Shown here: positions 51,230 through 59,875 of the stretch, piece after piece | How the letters are laid out: the number at the start of each line of letters is the position of its first letter | How positions within the stretch are numbered: position 1 is the first letter of the stretch | Assembly: GCA_964473245.1 (NCBI GenBank) | Contig: CAYYOL010000004.1 | Coordinates: forward strand, 12,834 to 76,833 | Length of the DNA: 64,000 nt | Direction of reading: 5' to 3' | Origin: CAYZJV01 sp964473245 | Lineage (GTDB): Bacteria > Spirochaetota > Spirochaetia > Sphaerochaetales > Sphaerochaetaceae | Notes under the pieces: model-generated | The model's input: only the letters and a program-made list of their open reading frames with translations | Told to the model about the DNA's origin: nothing | Databases searched by the model: none | Made by a program: the position numbers and the translations under genes

Positions 51230-53695
51230 ATGAATCGGATAGATATAGGAAGCGAACTGGGAAATACATTGTTAACCATCGAGAATCCTGCTCGATACAT
51301 CGGAGGCGAGTACACATACGGCCCAGTAACTGAGCCTGGACCCGATACCACGCAGGTTGGTCTTTGCTTTCCCGATCTGTATGAGATAGGGATGTCCAAT
51401 CATGCAATGCGTATTCTCTACGATCTGGTGTTGTCAATGGAGGAGGCGATTGTCTGTGATCGAGTGTTCTCGGTGGCTCCCGACTATGAACAGGTTCTCC
51501 GCGATCGAAACATACCGCTTCATACGTTACAGCACGGCATCCCACTTTCGCAGCTCGACTTGCTCGGTATTTCGATCGGGTACGAGTTGTCTGCAACCAA
51601 TATCCTTCAAGTTCTCGATCTTGGCAGCATACCTTTGTTGGCCTCCGACCGTACAGATAGGGATCCCATTGTCATAGCGGGAGGACCTGCGGTAACGAAC
51701 CCGCTTCCATTCTCTCCGTTCTTCGATTTCATATTCATAGGTGAGGCAGAATCGGGTCTTGCCGATGTAATTCGTACCATTCGCAATGAGAAGTTGCGTG
51801 GATCGACTCGTGAGCAGATCAAGACAGCATTGAAGACCTATGATTTCCTCTGGTATCCAAGTATCACTAGAGCCCGCAGAGCGATAGATGATACCTTTGC
51901 TGAGCAAGGGAAGAGTGGATTTTCCCACTATGTCGTACCGCATTTCAAAGTTGCCCAGGATCATGGAGTAGTCGAGATCATGCGCGGCTGTCCGAATGGG
52001 TGCCGCTTCTGTCATGCAGGGCAATACTACAAACCATTCAGGCAGAAAAGTTATGAAACCATTCGAGATCAGGTCTCACAGTATGTATATGATTTCGGGT
52101 ATCGTACTGTCACACTCAGTTCATTATCAAGTGGGGATCATCCCAATATAAAAGTCATCATCGAACGCTTGAATCGAGAGTTTGCACCTGAGCATATATC
52201 GTTTTCTCTACCATCACTCAAAGTGAGTTCCTTCTCATTGGGAATTTTGGAGCAACTATCCGAAGTGCGAAAGAGTGGACTCACCTTCGCCATCGAGACC
52301 CCTTTGACACAGTGGCAGAGAGCCATGAACAAAGAGGTTCCTGTCGATCAGATAATCGAAATCATTCGCGAAGCGAAGAGTCGTGGATGGAAGCTCGCTA
52401 AGTTCTACTTCATGGTTGGATTGCCGTTTGTCGATCCTGCCGAGGAGCAGGAGGCTATCGTCGAGTTTCTCAGGAAGATTTGGGAGTCAACGAGAATTGG
52501 TATGAATATCAATATTGGTACGTTCATTCCCAAACCGCACACGCCATTCCAATGGGCGAAACAGATGAGACTGGAGGATTCTCAGATCCACCTCTCTTCC
52601 ATCAAACGGATGATTCAGCAGGAAATCAGAGGAGCAAAGGTATCGTATCATGATCCGTGGGTATCCTATCTTGAGGGGATAATCAGTAGAGGCTCTGCAG
52701 ATATCGGAACGTTGATCTTGGATGCATATACACGTGGATGTAGACTCGATGCGTGGAACGAGCATATGAATGTCGAACTCTGGAAACAGGCAATCGCTGC
52801 ACACGAGCGATCGGTCGATTCCTGGATCTACGAAGAGCACAATACCGAGGATGCATTACCATGGGACTCTGTATCACTCGGTGTTTCGACCCGCTTCCTC
52901 AAACATGAGTGGCATATGGCACGTGAAGCAATGCTTTCAGACATATGCCGACAAGAGTGTTCCATTCCGTGTGGCATCTGCGGCAAGAATCACCAAGTAA
53001 CCGAAGATACTCCTATAGAGGAGACCTCTCCAGTTGATCTTTCCAGTTCTGACTCGGAGCTTGCACCGTCAAGACCGGTCATGTTCTTCTACAGAAAAGA
53101 GGGTAGGGCCAGTTTCATTAGCCATATCAATGTTATGAGAATCTTCGAACAGGCATTTCAGCGAGCAGGAATCCCCGTCGCTTTCACCCAGGGTTACAAT
53201 CCGAAGCCAAGAATGGAGTTTGTTAATCCGCTCTCATCTGGCATTACCGGCGGAGCCGAGGTTGTCCTTGTAGATATTCATGGTGGAACTGCGTTGGATC
53301 ATGACAAGACACTCTCAGCACTCGGTTCGGCTGTCCCAGAGGGTTTTGTGTTCACCGGCATGCGCGCAATCGATTCGGATCGACGTATCAGGTTGAGCAA
53401 ACACCTTGGAGGAAGCGTGTATACGATCAGTGAGGTGCAGGATGCATCGTTACGGAAAACCTTGGACGAATGGGCAGGAACGTGTGGCACCGGAGTTTCG
53501 GTTGCCCGTCTCGTCATAGCGGGAGATCCGGTGTACACGGTCGTAATCGATGGGGAGAAGAACATCATCAAGACGTTGTTCGGAAAGGATAGAGACAAGT
53601 TCGCGGTGCTCTCCGATATGAAGATACACCGCGAAATGTTGTTTGTCGGGTCCTATAGCAATGAGCCCGAGGACTACGCTACGCTGTCGGTTTGA
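51230..53695 (+). CDS. radical SAM protein (TIGR03960 type) fused to a DUF2344/TIGR03936 domain
   Basis: An 821-residue protein. Residues 1-240 resemble a B12-binding-like N-domain. The radical SAM core follows, with the cluster cysteines C254, C258 and C261 (CPNGCRFC). The C-terminal 200 residues (from about 614, FFYRKEGRASFISH, then TQGYNPKPRM and PLSSGITGGAE) form the DUF2344 domain, often a separate gene next to ribonuclease G in other bacteria. The reaction is not known; a tRNA or rRNA modification is often suggested. ATG 51230 has GGAGAG five bases upstream and is preferred over ATG 51218 in the terminator tail. Its 3' end overlaps convergent oppDF by 17 bases. Confidence 0.9.
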   Translation: MNRIDIGSELGNTLLTIENPARYIGGEYTYGPVTEPGPDTTQVGLCFPDLYEIGMSNHAMRILYDLVLSMEEAIVCDRVFSVAPDYEQVLRDRNIPLHTLQHGIPLSQLDLLGISIGYELSATNILQVLDLGSIPLLASDRTDRDPIVIAGGPAVTNPLPFSPFFDFIFIGEAESGLADVIRTIRNEKLRGSTREQIKTALKTYDFLWYPSITRARRAIDDTFAEQGKSGFSHYVVPHFKVAQDHGVVEIMRGCPNGCRFCHAGQYYKPFRQKSYETIRDQVSQYVYDFGYRTVTLSSLSSGDHPNIKVIIERLNREFAPEHISFSLPSLKVSSFSLGILEQLSEVRKSGLTFAIETPLTQWQRAMNKEVPVDQIIEIIREAKSRGWKLAKFYFMVGLPFVDPAEEQEAIVEFLRKIWESTRIGMNINIGTFIPKPHTPFQWAKQMRLEDSQIHLSSIKRMIQQEIRGAKVSYHDPWVSYLEGIISRGSADIGTLILDAYTRGCRLDAWNEHMNVELWKQAIAAHERSVDSWIYEEHNTEDALPWDSVSLGVSTRFLKHEWHMAREAMLSDICRQECSIPCGICGKNHQVTEDTPIEETSPVDLSSSDSELAPSRPVMFFYRKEGRASFISHINVMRIFEQAFQRAGIPVAFTQGYNPKPRMEFVNPLSSGITGGAEVVLVDIHGGTALDHDKTLSALGSAVPEGFVFTGMRAIDSDRRIRLSKHLGGSVYTISEVQDASLRKTLDEWAGTCGTGVSVARLVIAGDPVYTVVIDGEKNIIKTLFGKDRDKFAVLSDMKIHREMLFVGSYSNEPEDYATLSV

Positions 53696-55670
53696 TGTGA
53701 CAGTAATAGTAGTGAGTATCCGAGGCTGTAACCATAGGCGGGTACTCACGTTCACAGATTTCGCCGACCTGTCTATGACATCGACCTGCGAATGGACACC
53801 CCTTGGGCTTCTTCGCGGGATCGGGCAATTGACCCAGTAGTTCTATGGGATCCTTCTGTTTAGTCGGGTCAACTTCCGGAACAGCGGAAAGGAGAGCCTC
53901 AGTGTATGGGTGGAATGGAGGGTTCATGACCTCATCCCGCTTGCCATACTCGGCAATCTTTCCCGCATACATGACCATGATATAATCACTGAGGTAGTTG
54001 ATCACATTCAAGTCGTGAGAAATGAACATATATGCTGCCTCGGTCTCAACCTGCAAATCATTCAGAAGATTGAGTACAGAGGCCTGCACTGAAACGTCCA
54101 GAGCACTCGTAGGTTCGTCACAGACAATGAGATTGGGTGAGATCGATAACGCTCGTGCAATGGCTACGCGCTGCTGTTCTCCTCCACTGAGCTGTCTCGG
54201 TTTCTTCTCCAGATACTCCTTTCCAAGATCGACCTTCTTGAGAATACTGATGATTTTCTCTCTCCGTTCGTTAGGATCGCTGATATCTGCCAGTTTTTTC
54301 ATGGCTCTACCAATAATCTGCTCCACCGTATGGGATGGATTTAGGCTTCGTCCGGGATTCTGGAATATCAACTGAATGTTCTTGAGTGTTTCTTTATTAC
54401 GTTTATTCCATGCTATCGAGATATCGACATCGTTGAACAGAATACGCCCTTTCGTTGGCTTGTAGAGTCCTGAAACCATATGACCAGTAGTTGATTTTCC
54501 ACAACCAGATTCTCCAACGATACCGATGACAGAACGTGGTTCAACGGAGAAATCGATTCCGTTCACTGCATAAACCTTTCTTCTGGATCCGTAAATCTTG
54601 TGAAGCTGTTCAACTCTCAGTAGGTCAGTAGGTTTTGTGGCGTCTTCCCGCGTCTCTCGTACTTTTGGAACGAGTTTTTCATGAAGAACTTCGGGAATAT
54701 CTGTTGCATATGCACGATCACATGCAGCGAAATGCTTTTCTCCAACCTGACGGACACCATACTTGCTTTCACAGGTATCGTTCCGTTTATCGCACCGATC
54801 GACGAAAGGACAACCGCCCTCATTGGCTCCTCTTCTTCTTACATAACCTGGAATCGTATTGAGTTTTGTTTTCTCCTTCACCACTCCTCCACGAGGCATA
54901 CAGTTTATCAATGCCCGAGTATATGGATGGCTAGGATGATCGAAGATCTCCTGTTTTGGTCCACGTTCGACAATCTCTCCACTGTACATGACCACAACAT
55001 GTTCAGCTACCTTGTTGATAACTCCCATATCGTGGGAAACGTATATGAGAGACATGTTGAGACGATCCTTTAGCTCCTTGATGGAGTCGAGAATCACAGC
55101 TTCAGTGGTAACATCCAACGCAGTTGTGGGTTCATCTAGGAGAAGTAGGTCGGGTCGGCAAAGTAATGCCATAGCGATACAGATACGTTGCTGAATACCT
55201 CCACTTACCTGGTGAGGATATCTACGTGCAATCCCTTTCGGATCACCGAGATTCATCATTTCGAGAGCTTCGATCGTAGCTTTTCTTGCAGCCTTCTTTG
55301 ACAGCTTCTGGTGATGTATGCTTACTTCATCCAACTGGAAGCCAATGGTAAGTGCCGGGTTGAGCGAAGAGTAGGGGTTCTGAAACACCATGGCGATACG
55401 ATCGCCTCGATACTTCTCCATCTCTCGTTCACTTTTCTCGAGGAGATTCTCTTCTTTGTACCGAATAGCACCATCTACCACGGCATTGCTGGCTAGATAA
55501 CGCATGACCGAGAAAGAGAGGGTGCTTTTACCACACCCGGATTCACCGATGATTCCGATAGATTCGTTGTACCCGAGAGTCAACGAAACATTGTTCACCG
55601 CGGTGAAAAGGCCATCGAATGTGCTGAACCGCACATTCAGGTTTTCAATTTCAAGAATATTATCTTTCAT
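53679..55670 (-). CDS. oligopeptide ABC transporter ATPase, OppD and OppF fused
   Basis: A 663-residue protein with two complete ABC domains: domain 1 Walker A GESGCGKST (42-50), signature VSGGIQQRI, Walker B LLLDEPTTALD; domain 2 Walker A GESGCGKST (about 383), signature LSGGEQQRV, Walker B IVCDEPTSALD. Each is followed by an OppD/F C-terminal extension with spaced cysteines (CPFVDRC...C and CPFAGRC...C), like the motif that binds an iron-sulfur cluster in some Opp ATPases. Elsewhere OppD and OppF are usually separate proteins. The gene overlaps oppC by 11 bases and is the last of the operon. Confidence 0.92.
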   Translation of the reverse strand: MKDNILEIENLNVRFSTFDGLFTAVNNVSLTLGYNESIGIIGESGCGKSTLSFSVMRYLASNAVVDGAIRYKEENLLEKSEREMEKYRGDRIAMVFQNPYSSLNPALTIGFQLDEVSIHHQKLSKKAARKATIEALEMMNLGDPKGIARRYPHQVSGGIQQRICIAMALLCRPDLLLLDEPTTALDVTTEAVILDSIKELKDRLNMSLIYVSHDMGVINKVAEHVVVMYSGEIVERGPKQEIFDHPSHPYTRALINCMPRGGVVKEKTKLNTIPGYVRRRGANEGGCPFVDRCDKRNDTCESKYGVRQVGEKHFAACDRAYATDIPEVLHEKLVPKVRETREDATKPTDLLRVEQLHKIYGSRRKVYAVNGIDFSVEPRSVIGIVGESGCGKSTTGHMVSGLYKPTKGRILFNDVDISIAWNKRNKETLKNIQLIFQNPGRSLNPSHTVEQIIGRAMKKLADISDPNERREKIISILKKVDLGKEYLEKKPRQLSGGEQQRVAIARALSISPNLIVCDEPTSALDVSVQASVLNLLNDLQVETEAAYMFISHDLNVINYLSDYIMVMYAGKIAEYGKRDEVMNPPFHPYTEALLSAVPEVDPTKQKDPIELLGQLPDPAKKPKGCPFAGRCHRQVGEICEREYPPMVTASDTHYYYCHIKPTA

Positions 55671-56490
55671 GTATCAATACCTTACTGACAAAGTCAGAGA
55701 ATATGGAGATTGCGATCACCAATGAGGCGATGGCAATTGCCGGAAAGAGGACCGCCCAAGGTGCCTGTGCAATAACCGGCTTGTTCTCAATGACCATCAT
55801 GCCCCAGTCAGGAGTGGGAGGCTGGAGACCAACACCGAGAAATCCAAGAGAAGCTACCATCATAATCGAATAGGCAAAGCGTGCTGTAGCTTCGACTATG
55901 ATCGGTCCGGTAGTGTTCGGCAATATCTCGACGAACATGATGTAGATGTGATTTTCTCCTCTAATTCTCGCTGCAGATACATATTCTTGGCTCTTTTCGG
56001 TGAGAAGCACACCACGTGATACACGAGCAGTCGCTGGAACGAATGCAATCGAGACGATTAGTGTAAGTGACACGATGGTGGAATCACCGAGAATTCCGAG
56101 AATGACCATGGAGAGCACCAACGGCGGAATAGCCATGAGGATATCCATAGACCGAAGGAATATGGTATCGGTCTTTCCTCCGAAATACCCAGCGGTGAAT
56201 CCGAGAATGACCCCGATGAAAGTAGAGAGAATCGAAGTCAATAGGGCGACCGTGAGTATAGATCGGCTACCATAGACCACTCTGGCAAGGATATCTCTTC
56301 CGAGACTATCAGTTCCTAATAGGTGCCCATTCACGCCAGGCCCTACAATCTGGTTTTCACTGTCGATCTGCGTGTGCGTGAAGTTCAGCATCGCTGGGCC
56401 AATGAATGCCATGATAAGCCAGAAAATGATCACAGCTATTCCAACGATTGCAAGTGGATGTTTTTTCAGTTGGTAGAGTATGTACTTCAT
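55660..56490 (-). CDS. oligopeptide ABC transporter permease (OppC-like)
   Basis: A 276-residue inner-membrane permease with six hydrophobic helices, starting with a long first helix (IVGIAVIIFWLIMAFIGPAML). The LLGTDSLGRDILARVVYG segment and the EAA-type loop (AARIRGENHIYIMFVEILPN) identify the DppC/OppC family. It overlaps oppB by four bases and oppDF by eleven. Probable substrates are di- or oligopeptides. Confidence 0.92.
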   Translation of the reverse strand: MKYILYQLKKHPLAIVGIAVIIFWLIMAFIGPAMLNFTHTQIDSENQIVGPGVNGHLLGTDSLGRDILARVVYGSRSILTVALLTSILSTFIGVILGFTAGYFGGKTDTIFLRSMDILMAIPPLVLSMVILGILGDSTIVSLTLIVSIAFVPATARVSRGVLLTEKSQEYVSAARIRGENHIYIMFVEILPNTTGPIIVEATARFAYSIMMVASLGFLGVGLQPPTPDWGMMVIENKPVIAQAPWAVLFPAIAIASLVIAISIFSDFVSKVLIHER

Positions 56491-57455
56491 CGTTGGCCTC
56501 CCTGGAATCTAATTCTAGGATTGAGATAGCTGTACATGATATCTGTTATCATGGTGGACAACGCATAGATTGCCGTTATCAGAAGCACACAGGCCTCAAT
56601 GAGTGGAACATCCCGGGTCTTGATCGCGGTCATGAGTAGTGAGCCCATGCCTGGGAATCCGAAGAGGGTTTCCACCACGATGAGACCGCCGAACAACCAC
56701 CCCATGTTCATACCAATGATGGTGATGGTAGGAAGCAGAGCATTCTTCAGAGCATGCTTGAAAATAACATACTTTCTGGGCATTCCCTTGAGAATCGCGG
56801 CTCGAACATAATCGCTATTCATAACGGTGATCATGGACGATCTCTGCATTCTCGATATATACCCGAACATCACGAATGTGATCGATAGGGCAGGGAGAAA
56901 GAGTATACTGAGATTCTGCCAGATGGACTCACCAATAGGGATTACACTGACTATGGGAAGCCATTGCAATTGAACCGCAAAAACGGTGATGAGGATAACT
57001 CCAGATACAAACTCTGGTAACGCCATGGTGGCGAGACCGAAAAAGGAGATGATGGAATCTGAGAGTTTGTTCTCTTTAACCCCAGCAAGGACACCGAAGA
57101 AGATCGAGAGGGGGACGAACATGATGAAAGCGGTCATTGCAAGGAGCACAGAGTGTCCAACACGGCGCCATAGAATAGAGTTAATGGCTACCCCTTGCAT
57201 GTAAATCGATTCCCCAAGATCCCCGACAACAACTCCGCTTACCCAACGACCGTATCGTTGCATAAGTGGATCGTCCAACCCCCGAGCCTCGCGCAATGAG
57301 GCGACTGCTTCAGGTGTTGCACTTTGTCCAAGTATCATCTGAGCGACATCTCCCGGCATGATTTCGACAAGCAAGAAGATAATGAACGACATTACGACTA
57401 GGGTCGCTACAAGCGACCCTAGTCTCCGAACAACAATGCTTAGTGTTCTATTCAT
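56487..57455 (-). CDS. oligopeptide ABC transporter permease (OppB-like)
   Basis: A 322-residue permease of the DppB/OppB family: first helix SLVATLVVMSFIIFLLVEIMPGD, then the periplasmic loop and the C-terminal EAA-type loop (RAAILKGMPRKYVIFKHALKNALLPT, quoted in part), ending in a helix with LLITAIYALSTMITDIMYSYLNPRIR. ATG overlap with oppA stop by four bases indicates translational coupling. Confidence 0.92.
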   Translation of the reverse strand: MNRTLSIVVRRLGSLVATLVVMSFIIFLLVEIMPGDVAQMILGQSATPEAVASLREARGLDDPLMQRYGRWVSGVVVGDLGESIYMQGVAINSILWRRVGHSVLLAMTAFIMFVPLSIFFGVLAGVKENKLSDSIISFFGLATMALPEFVSGVILITVFAVQLQWLPIVSVIPIGESIWQNLSILFLPALSITFVMFGYISRMQRSSMITVMNSDYVRAAILKGMPRKYVIFKHALKNALLPTITIIGMNMGWLFGGLIVVETLFGFPGMGSLLMTAIKTRDVPLIEACVLLITAIYALSTMITDIMYSYLNPRIRFQGGQR

Positions 57456-58966
57456 TTAATATCCATGTATTTGTACTGTGGCAACATGGTCAGTGGCTGA
57501 CGATAATCCACAATACTATCGTTGATCGCTACCAAATATGGTACCTGAACATTCAACAATGCTCCATTCTCATGGAACCACTCCTGTAGTTCATGATAAT
57601 ACATCGTCCTCTGGTCCGGGTCAACTTCAGATGCAATCTTATCGATAAGATCGTTGATAACCGGTTCATCCATATGTGTCTCGTTCCACGAACCACCACC
57701 CTTGAATGCAAGAGCAAGCAACATGGAGGGATCGATTCGACCGCCCCATCCAGTGATGGAGAATGGTACATTCAACCAGTACTGTGACAGATAGACGTCA
57801 CGTGTGTATCCTCTCAGTCTAATATCGAATCCTGCAGGAGCAGCGAGTTCCTGTACGGTCTGTGCAAGTTCTCTGCCGAAGGGGTGATCGGATGCATAGG
57901 TAAGGTCAACGCTCAATCCATTCGGATAGCCTGCTTCAGCAAGCAATTCTTTTGCACGTTCGATATCACGTCCACGATGTGGAATCTCCTTGTACTCAGC
58001 AAGAGCGTTCATGATGGGAGTTTCGTTATAGTAAGCACCATCTCCCAACTCCATCTGAGCAACACTGCGAGCAATAATCTCTGGATCCATTGCATACTTC
58101 ATGGCAAGGCGGACCCGATTGTCATCGAATGGTTCCTGATCAACTGCCATTGCAATGAAACGCTGTTCCTGATAGGGCGAAATTACAGAAATTCCATCGA
58201 TTTCATCCAATCTGTTTTTGATATTTGGAGTGATGAACGGAACAATATCGACTCTGTCGTCTTCAAGCATGGATACGCTTGCATCGATATCAGCAACGAA
58301 ATAGATCAGAATCCGGTCAAGATGGGGAAGGTTAGGATCCCAATAGTTCTCATTTCTCTCAAGAGCAGCCGATTCCTTGGGGATCATCTGCTGCATTTTG
58401 AATGGACCGGTTCCCATGGGGCGTGATTCCCCAAGTGCTGCATAGTCGTATGAACTGGAGAGAATCGCCATATTGTAGTCGGTCATCTGATAGATGAATG
58501 TCGGACGAGCCTCTTCAAGATTCACGACTACAGTATAATCATCGGGAGTCTCTACCGATGCAACCACTTCGAAGTCAGCTTTCTTCAGGTGTCCGAGACC
58601 AGGATCCTGCGTTCTTTCGATGGTAAACTTCACATCTTCTGCTGTGAAATCCGTTCCATCGTGGAATGTAACTCCCTGACGAAGTTTGAATTCCCAGACT
58701 TTTCCATCCTCTCTTGTTTTCCAACTGGTTGCGAGAACTGGATCGAGTTCACCTGTCTCTGCGTTGATATCCACAAGATACTCATATATGGATGAGTTCA
58801 TGGAGAATGCCTGTCCATCCCAAACACCGGGGGTGATAAGTCCAGGTACCTGTTCAGCAACCCTGACCGATTTCTGTTCTTCTGCCGCCTCTTTGCTTCC
58901 ACCTGCGAATACCATGGGTACTGCAATAAGCAGAATGAGCAGCGTAATACCAATAATACGTCTCAT
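57452..58966 (-). CDS. peptide ABC transporter substrate-binding protein (OppA/DppA family)
   Basis: A 504-residue periplasmic binding protein (SBP family 5). The signal peptide ends near VFAGG (about residues 20-23) and has no lipobox Cys. The mature part shows VWEFKLRQGVTFHDGTDFTAEDVKFTIER, the family signature (quoted within 20-residue limits as FKLRQGVTFHDGTDFTAEDV), then GTGPFKM and RVRLAMKYAMDPE. It could carry dipeptides, oligopeptides or another solute; the sequence does not tell. AGGAGG precedes the ATG. The leader of about 140 bases contains the promoter and operator-like repeats beside a GntR-RCK_C regulator gene. Confidence 0.92.
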   Translation of the reverse strand: MRRIIGITLLILLIAVPMVFAGGSKEAAEEQKSVRVAEQVPGLITPGVWDGQAFSMNSSIYEYLVDINAETGELDPVLATSWKTREDGKVWEFKLRQGVTFHDGTDFTAEDVKFTIERTQDPGLGHLKKADFEVVASVETPDDYTVVVNLEEARPTFIYQMTDYNMAILSSSYDYAALGESRPMGTGPFKMQQMIPKESAALERNENYWDPNLPHLDRILIYFVADIDASVSMLEDDRVDIVPFITPNIKNRLDEIDGISVISPYQEQRFIAMAVDQEPFDDNRVRLAMKYAMDPEIIARSVAQMELGDGAYYNETPIMNALAEYKEIPHRGRDIERAKELLAEAGYPNGLSVDLTYASDHPFGRELAQTVQELAAPAGFDIRLRGYTRDVYLSQYWLNVPFSITGWGGRIDPSMLLALAFKGGGSWNETHMDEPVINDLIDKIASEVDPDQRTMYYHELQEWFHENGALLNVQVPYLVAINDSIVDYRQPLTMLPQYKYMDIK

Positions 58967-58995
58967 ATAGTCCTCCTACGTAACGTGATTCTCGA

Positions 58996-59007
58996 GTTAC
59001 AGATTGT
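58996..59007. promoter_or_regulatory. operator-like site A upstream of oppA
   Basis: GTTACAGATTGT, the exact reverse complement of the 12 bases at 59093-59104 (site B). The two are 85 bp apart in inverted orientation within the oppA leader. A GTGAC follows at 59008-59012. Proposed binding site for the neighbouring GntR-RCK_C regulator. Confidence 0.5.
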
Positions 59008-59039
59008 GTGACGAACTGATTTTTCTTGCCTAGAGTTCC

Positions 59040-59051
59040 TACCACCTGGTA
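59040..59051. promoter_or_regulatory. short perfect inverted repeat between sites A and B
   Basis: TACCA (59040-59044), CC, TGGTA (59047-59051), about midway between the two GTTAC-type repeats. It might be another protein-binding site or an RNA hairpin in the oppA leader. Short enough to be chance. Confidence 0.3.
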
Positions 59052-59089
59052 GCACACCACACGTAATTTTCCGTGTAAGTATGGAATGA

Positions 59090-59104
59090 GTTACAATCTG
59101 TAAC
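59090..59104. promoter_or_regulatory. operator-like site B at the oppA transcription start
   Basis: GTTACAATCTGTAAC: itself an inverted repeat (GTTAC/GTAAC), and 12 of its bases are the reverse complement of site A. It begins just downstream of the -10 box, at about +3 to +18 of the proposed oppA transcript, a classical repressor position. Confidence 0.55.
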
Positions 59105-59114
59105 CGACAACCTC

Positions 59115-59144
59115 ATTATCCCTGATAGTTTGGCACTTTGTCAA
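59115..59144 (-). promoter_or_regulatory. promoter of the opp operon
   Basis: On the minus strand: consensus -35 TTGACA (59144 to 59139), 18-bp spacer, -10 GATAAT (59120 to 59115), matching sigma-70 at 11 of 12 positions. It gives a leader of about 140 bases before oppA, carrying the repeats described above. Confidence 0.7.
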
Positions 59145-59231
59145 GGAGGTGTGATATATTGCCTATCTGTATCTATTGAAATGAATAAAGGATAAAATGA
59201 TTATATGTGATACCAATAGAAACATGGAATG

Positions 59232-59873
59232 CTATCGCAACAATAGCTCGACTGCCTCTTTTGCCGTCTGATCTCCAACAAGCACGACAGTATCGTCTGC
59301 GTAGAGCGTAAGGTTGGGTCCAGGAGAGAGTGTTATAACCCCGTCTCGGCGTATAGCAATTACCGTAGCTTTGGTTTCCTGCCAGAAGGAGATCTCCTTC
59401 AGTGACTTTCCCACGACGGCAGAGGAGTGTTCAACGGTGCACTCAAAGGTATAGAATGGATTGCTCGAGACGAAGCGTTCACTGGAATCGACCAGTTGTT
59501 TCACTACCTCGAATATCTCTTTCTCAACATGCTTCTGTTCATTCATGAGACTTTTGAGTTTACTGATCAGCGTTCTTGTTTCAGATATATTACTGTGTTT
59601 AGCAATGAACTGGAGAGCTTTATCACGGGAGGCCACTCGAACACCACTGTTCTGTTTCACTTCAACGACTCCCATCTCCTCAAGCAGAGAGAACGATCGT
59701 CGAATGGTTTCCGGTGAAACGCCATATTCCGAGGACATGGTGGATCGTCCAGATAGCTTTTTTCCCTCTGGAATATCTCCGTGTACGATCCTGTTTGCTA
59801 TATCGTAGGCAATCTTTATGTAGATAGCCACATTGTCACGTCTTCTTTTCTGTGTAGTGTGTTCTGTCTGCAT
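59232..59873 (-). CDS. GntR-family regulator with RCK_C (TrkA-C) domain, BusR-like
   Basis: A 213-residue regulator. Residues 12-82 are a GntR winged helix (IAYDIANRIVHGDIPEGKKL, then YGVSPETIRRSFSLLEEMGVV); 95-133 form a helical linker; and 141-213 are a RCK_C/TrkA-C domain (VEHSSAVVGKSLKEISF, TVIAIRRDGVITLSPGPN, YADDTVVLVG). This is the architecture of BusR, which in streptococci/lactococci binds c-di-AMP through RCK_C and represses an osmolyte transporter. Ligand and target here are inferred. I chose ATG 59873; a TTG at 59879 overlaps the mazG stop and is possible. It is downstream of and coupled to mazG, and followed by the opp promoter region. Confidence 0.85.
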   Translation of the reverse strand: MQTEHTTQKRRRDNVAIYIKIAYDIANRIVHGDIPEGKKLSGRSTMSSEYGVSPETIRRSFSLLEEMGVVEVKQNSGVRVASRDKALQFIAKHSNISETRTLISKLKSLMNEQKHVEKEIFEVVKQLVDSSERFVSSNPFYTFECTVEHSSAVVGKSLKEISFWQETKATVIAIRRDGVITLSPGPNLTLYADDTVVLVGDQTAKEAVELLLR

Positions 59874-59875
59874 AG

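Noticed and set aside
59143..59195. A tiny plus-strand open frame behind AAGGAGGT (GTG 59151, 14 codons)
   Set aside because: The Shine-Dalgarno-like run overlaps the complement of the opp -35 box; the peptide is too short and has no support.
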